Source: Planctomycetes bacterium syqfu (GTDB lineage: Bacteria; Planctomycetota; Phycisphaerae; Phycisphaerales; Phycisphaeraceae). From it: a stretch of DNA of 64,000 nucleotides. Shown here piece by piece: positions 60,824-64,000 of this stretch (position 1 is its first letter; every line of letters starts with the position of its first letter). The stretch lies in assembly GCA_020974905.1 (NCBI GenBank), contig CP087563.1:6944001-7008000 (forward strand), written 5' to 3'. The position numbers and the translations under genes were made by a program. A model generated the notes under the pieces. That model made no database searches and had not been told where the DNA came from. It saw only the letters and a list, made by a program, of their open reading frames with translations.

Positions 60824-61987
60824 ATGCGACGTAAACCGCAGGACGATGCCAACAATCTGGATTCACTTCTGGATGCTCTGACCAATGTGGTGGGGATTCT
60901 CATCATCATGTTGGTTGTTGCGTTGCTTGGCATGAGTGAGGCGGTCAAACGCATCACCCAGGCACGGGAACTTGATGAACGTGTCAAAGTGGACCACTTG
61001 CTGGATAAGGAAAAGGAACTCGAAGCCCTTAAGGAATTACTCAAGCAACTCGAACCGGACTGGCGTGAAATGGAGCCCGAGGTCCCCAAGAATAAAGTCC
61101 GACTTGAGCAACTTACCAGGCAGCTTGAAGCGTTGCGGGACAAGGTGACCGCCGAGGCCGAAAAGAAAGAGTACGACGTTCCCAAGCTCAAGGAAGAGGC
61201 AAAGGAAAAGGAGACCGAGCAGAAGAAGCTTGCCCAGGAGCTGGAAAAGGCGATCAAGCGTCTGGAAGAGTTGCGTGCTTTGCTTGACAAGACACCGATT
61301 CCCGAAACACCGCCTGCCGAGATCGTGCGCATTCCCAATCCGCGTGATGTGGACAGTAGTTTCCGCAAGGTGGTATTTCATATTGCCAACAATCGTGTTC
61401 TGGAAGAGGAACATGAGCGTTATCGCGATAAGATCGAACGCAACATTGCTGCTTTTGAACGCCGCTTCCGACCGGCTCCTGAGACGGAGGAAGAGACGGG
61501 CGGTTATGACTTTGATAAATTCAAGGATTTGATTGACCGGAGTAAATATGGCGATCGTAACGTCGACATCAAACTCAAGATTTATACATCGCGCATCTAC
61601 ATGGACTGTTACATGACCGAGAATGCCGGTGATGATATCGATTCCATGGATCGGCCTAATTCACTATACAAACGCAAGATTTATTCGATGAAACGTGAGG
61701 GCAAGCAGTATGCCCGATACGTCGTTTATCCCAACAGTTTTGCCGAGTATGTCAAAGCGCGTAACATTGCGGACAACATCGGCATCCCCGCGGGTTGGCA
61801 GGTTGATACCAACACCAAGGATCGAAATTGGTCGATCTACGTGCCGGTCAAACTCAAGTTCAACAAGACCAAACCCAAGCCCAAACCCAAGTCTGAAGGT
61901 GGAGGCAATAAACCCAAGCCTAAACCCAAACCCAAGCCAGAGAAGAAGCCCGAGCGTGCGCCGTTGCGTGACACGTTGGTTGACTGA
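60824..61987 (+). CDS. ExbD/TolR-like coiled-coil protein with TM aspartate
   Basis: 387 residues, beginning 14 nt after the previous gene. One transmembrane helix (about 12-37: LDSLLDALTNVVGILIIMLVVALLG), in which Asp17 occupies the ExbD-like position. A coiled coil follows (about 45-155), then a mixed domain (about 165-350, with RKVVFHIANNRVLEEEHERYRD and DVQIKLKIYTSRIYMDCYMTE-type strands) and a Lys/Pro repeat tail (PKPKPKPK-type, about 345-375). Together with the channel gene this forms a TolQR-like motor with two different ExbD-like subunits. Load and partner unknown. Confidence 0.72.
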   Translation: MRRKPQDDANNLDSLLDALTNVVGILIIMLVVALLGMSEAVKRITQARELDERVKVDHLLDKEKELEALKELLKQLEPDWREMEPEVPKNKVRLEQLTRQLEALRDKVTAEAEKKEYDVPKLKEEAKEKETEQKKLAQELEKAIKRLEELRALLDKTPIPETPPAEIVRIPNPRDVDSSFRKVVFHIANNRVLEEEHERYRDKIERNIAAFERRFRPAPETEEETGGYDFDKFKDLIDRSKYGDRNVDIKLKIYTSRIYMDCYMTENAGDDIDSMDRPNSLYKRKIYSMKREGKQYARYVVYPNSFAEYVKARNIADNIGIPAGWQVDTNTKDRNWSIYVPVKLKFNKTKPKPKPKSEGGGNKPKPKPKPKPEKKPERAPLRDTLVD

Positions 61988-62017
61988 TCTTGCTGATGGT
62001 TGAGCATACATCTTCAA

Positions 62018-62422
62018 TCATTGCGATGCCTGACGGTGTTGCCTGCTTTGCCAATACACCCAAAACAACAGGCAAAACACATACACCCATCCCGGCCAAC
62101 CCCAGGCACGATTGCTTGCCCATCGGTGGAGTTGTTGCAGGGGGCGCAATCCCACGCTCAGGGAACCCATCAGCAACACGAAAACCGTCAGCGTGATCAA
62201 CACGTTGTAGTGCGCCTTGATCGCAAGGTCGCGTCCCAGGTAGACGGCGCAGAATCCTGCCATCCCCATTGTGGGTAACGTCACCGGCCATGACCCGTTA
62301 CTCAATAACCAACTCATACCAATCATCAAAATCATGATCGGTACGTGGACGACGGGCCCCGGGCTTGCGTAAGCACCAAACGCTTTGCGGCTTGGGAATG
62401 GATGTCGAAAGTAGCCGTTCAT
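62018..62422 (-). CDS. Small polytopic membrane protein
   Basis: About 134 residues if it starts at the ATG at 62422; a TTG at 62461 is an alternative and the ribosome site is unclear in both cases. Four predicted helices (VPIMILMIGMSWLL, LPTMGMAGFCAVYLG, YNVLITLTVFVLLMGSLSVG, WVYVFCLLFWVYW). No family recognised. Convergent with the ExbD-like operon. Confidence 0.55.
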   Translation of the reverse strand: MNGYFRHPFPSRKAFGAYASPGPVVHVPIMILMIGMSWLLSNGSWPVTLPTMGMAGFCAVYLGRDLAIKAHYNVLITLTVFVLLMGSLSVGLRPLQQLHRWASNRAWGWPGWVYVFCLLFWVYWQSRQHRQASQ

Positions 62423-62612
62423 CCTTTCATCATAACCAACAGACGCACTTGATATCGCCAATTTGTAGCGTGCGCGTGTAAAGACTCAAATGTCGTTTTA
62501 GCCTGTGTTTACAGGCATTTTCTTGGTGTTGGGCGTTAACGTGATTTGTTTTTAGTGTATGATGACAAAGGGTATCGAACTGAAATGACTTCTCGAAAAA
62601 CGGAAAGTGTCT

Positions 62613-64000
62613 ATGAAGCACTCAACTCACTTTCTGCCGTGCTTGTTTGTGTTTTGGGTAGGGCTTGGGATTGCCAATCTGACGGCACAGGATCAAACGT
62701 CTGCATTTCTGCCGGACGCTTATGAACCCAGCGACACCATTGAGCAAGCGACATTGGTCGATTTTGGTCAAACGATCAAGCTCAATTTTCACGTCGCCAA
62801 TGATATTGATCGCATCAAGTTTCAGATCACTGAACCGGGTCTGGTGACATGGACACTCACGAATTGGAAAGGCAAAGACAAGCTGCCTTACTTGTACTTC
62901 TGTGATGACAAAGGACGGGATATTAAGAACGGTGATGCTGGCAATCTCTATGTCAAAACACCCGGTATCTACAGTATGTTTTTGCAGGCACATCAGTATT
63001 CATGGGAACGCAAACCGGTCGGTGAATCCTTTGAATTAACCATGCACTTCAAAGCATATGATGATCCGACCGAACCCAATGATTCACTTCAGACAGCAAC
63101 ACCCATCACATTCGGTCAACCCGTATCATTACGCTTCATGTCTCGGGCGGATGTCGATTTCCTGAGTTTCGAAACGCCCGGTCCCGGCGTGGTCCTGTTG
63201 CAGATTGAGAATCTTGACAAGAAAATTCTGAGTAAGAATCCTTATGTCATCTGGTATGACACGCACGATCAACCCAATGATAAAGGCTATTACGACTACC
63301 GGATTCTTGAGAAGGGCAAGCATCATCTCAGGTTGGTTTCGTCCTACTATTCATGGGAGATGCGAGCGCATCCAAAACCGTTTGCTGTGACGCTCAGCTT
63401 CTATCCACGTGAAGATGACACTGAACCCAACGATACGATCAAGACAGCCCGTCGCGTTGCATTTGACCAAACAGTGACGATGCGTTTGCGACCCTTTAAC
63501 GATGTGGACATGCTCAAAATCGACGTGCCATCGCGTGGCCTGGTGACATGTGAGACGGCGAACTGGGATACAACGACTGCTGTACACAAGCTGCCCAACT
63601 TCATCTTCATCAACAGTGATGGCAGGAATCTCGTAGAAAACAGACCCAAGGCATTACTCGAAAAAGGTACGCACTACATTCGCGTTAACAGTGCTTACTA
63701 CAACTGGGAGGTCCGCTCGATCTACAAGCCCTTTGACGTGACCGTCCGTTGGCAACCCGAAGGTGATGATCTGGAACCCAACAATGACTTTGCTTCAGCG
63801 ACTCCGGTAGAGTTTGAAAAACAGTACACCATCAACATCATCCCTGAATTTGATCTGGACATTTTCAAGCTGGTCATCGATAAACCCACGTATGTCAACA
63901 TGACACACACCGGCTACAAAGCGCCCGAGGGTAAACCACAATTCCCCTATGTTTACTACTACAATCCCGATGGGACAGGTTTGCAGCCGGACAAGAAGGG
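62613..64000 (+). CDS. Secreted protein of tandem PPC-like repeats (partial, C-terminus outside window)
   Basis: 462 residues visible, no stop before the right edge. ATG at 62613 with GGAAAG upstream and a signal peptide (about 1-25, ending NLTAQ). At least four tandem modules of 110-115 residues follow, each opening with an acidic EPND/EPSD/EPNN segment (YEPSDTIEQA, TEPNDSLQTA, TEPNDTIKTA, LEPNNDFASA). Each then has DVDxLKxxxPxxGxVxxx and ends KGxHxxRxxSxYYxWE. The layout is like bacterial pre-peptidase C-terminal (PPC) domains, which bind ligands or stabilise exoenzymes. Any catalytic part would be beyond 64000. Confidence 0.8.
   Translation, partial: MKHSTHFLPCLFVFWVGLGIANLTAQDQTSAFLPDAYEPSDTIEQATLVDFGQTIKLNFHVANDIDRIKFQITEPGLVTWTLTNWKGKDKLPYLYFCDDKGRDIKNGDAGNLYVKTPGIYSMFLQAHQYSWERKPVGESFELTMHFKAYDDPTEPNDSLQTATPITFGQPVSLRFMSRADVDFLSFETPGPGVVLLQIENLDKKILSKNPYVIWYDTHDQPNDKGYYDYRILEKGKHHLRLVSSYYSWEMRAHPKPFAVTLSFYPREDDTEPNDTIKTARRVAFDQTVTMRLRPFNDVDMLKIDVPSRGLVTCETANWDTTTAVHKLPNFIFINSDGRNLVENRPKALLEKGTHYIRVNSAYYNWEVRSIYKPFDVTVRWQPEGDDLEPNNDFASATPVEFEKQYTINIIPEFDLDIFKLVIDKPTYVNMTHTGYKAPEGKPQFPYVYYYNPDGTGLQPDKK

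Noticed and set aside
58172-61987. Zorya-type defence system
   Set aside because: The ZorA-like tail is suggestive, but the ExbD-like proteins lack an OmpA-type domain and no ZorC/ZorD/ZorE genes follow; a TolQR-like motor fits better.

Overview
The window looks like chromosomal DNA from a Gram-negative-type member of the Planctomycetota, most likely the class Phycisphaerae. This is inferred from gene content, not from a marker phylogeny. The signs are: prepilin-like proteins with a late H-x9-DG motif, a stand-alone planctomycete-type zinc ribbon, a zinc-ribbon/TolQ fusion followed by two coiled-coil ExbD-like proteins, giant secreted NHL/CBM9-like proteins, a sulfatase-fold protein, and a complete mreBCD set with Lnt and an AsmA-like protein (outer-membrane cell plan). 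GC content is moderate. TTG start codons with good ribosome binding sites recur.

Layout. 1-4629 (minus): hisF, pilT, a membrane-anchored and catalytically degenerate GspE/PilB relative, and a CvpA-like protein. 4841-5317 (minus): RNase P RNA. 5511-7448: leuA, preceded by a leucine attenuator with a 27-residue leader peptide (six Leu codons in seven) and a terminator hairpin. 7651-15445: a methyltransferase, a PIN-PhoH ATPase, a 1446-residue AsmA-like protein and ispD. 15675-23544: zinc ribbon, lnt, a HEAT protein and a cell-shape cluster (coiled-coil protein, small membrane protein, mreB, mreC, mreD, 42-residue membrane protein). 23587-23875: a palindromic repeat split by a 199-bp MITE-like element with 13-bp terminal inverted repeats and a 4-bp target duplication.

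24017-34128 is a probable glycan or surface-polymer locus: two paralogous secreted proteins of about 1330 residues, transcribed divergently from a GntR/LacI-type regulator that overlaps a prepilin-like gene. 34217-35557 is a sulfatase-fold pseudoenzyme. 35930-41945 holds a ketosynthase pair (one member has lost the catalytic Cys and both His, like a chain-length factor, the other is intact), then a CmcI-like methyltransferase, an SGNH hydrolase and an FAD oxidoreductase. 43274-45387 (minus) is nrfHA, respiratory nitrite ammonification, with an exact FNR-type box and a second palindrome upstream.

45858-57695 is mostly housekeeping: ychF, a chemoreceptor, a DegT-type aminotransferase, a HEAT-like protein, hisC-hisB, a TetR regulator divergent from an Rv2258c-like methyltransferase with two identical-half-site operators between them, mobA, a HIT protein and a glycine-rich RRM protein with a long 5' UTR. 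58172-61987 is a TolQ/ExbD-like proton-channel operon. The right edge holds a small membrane protein and the start of a secreted protein made of tandem repeats.

The intergenic DNA is rich in dispersed palindromic repeat families and heptanucleotide arrays. I see no rRNA, tRNA, CRISPR array, prophage or autonomous transposon. The most novel-looking signals are the leucine attenuator, the degenerate GspE paired with an intact PilT, the inactive/active ketosynthase pair, the asymmetric ExbD-like pair, and the MITE inside a REP-like repeat.
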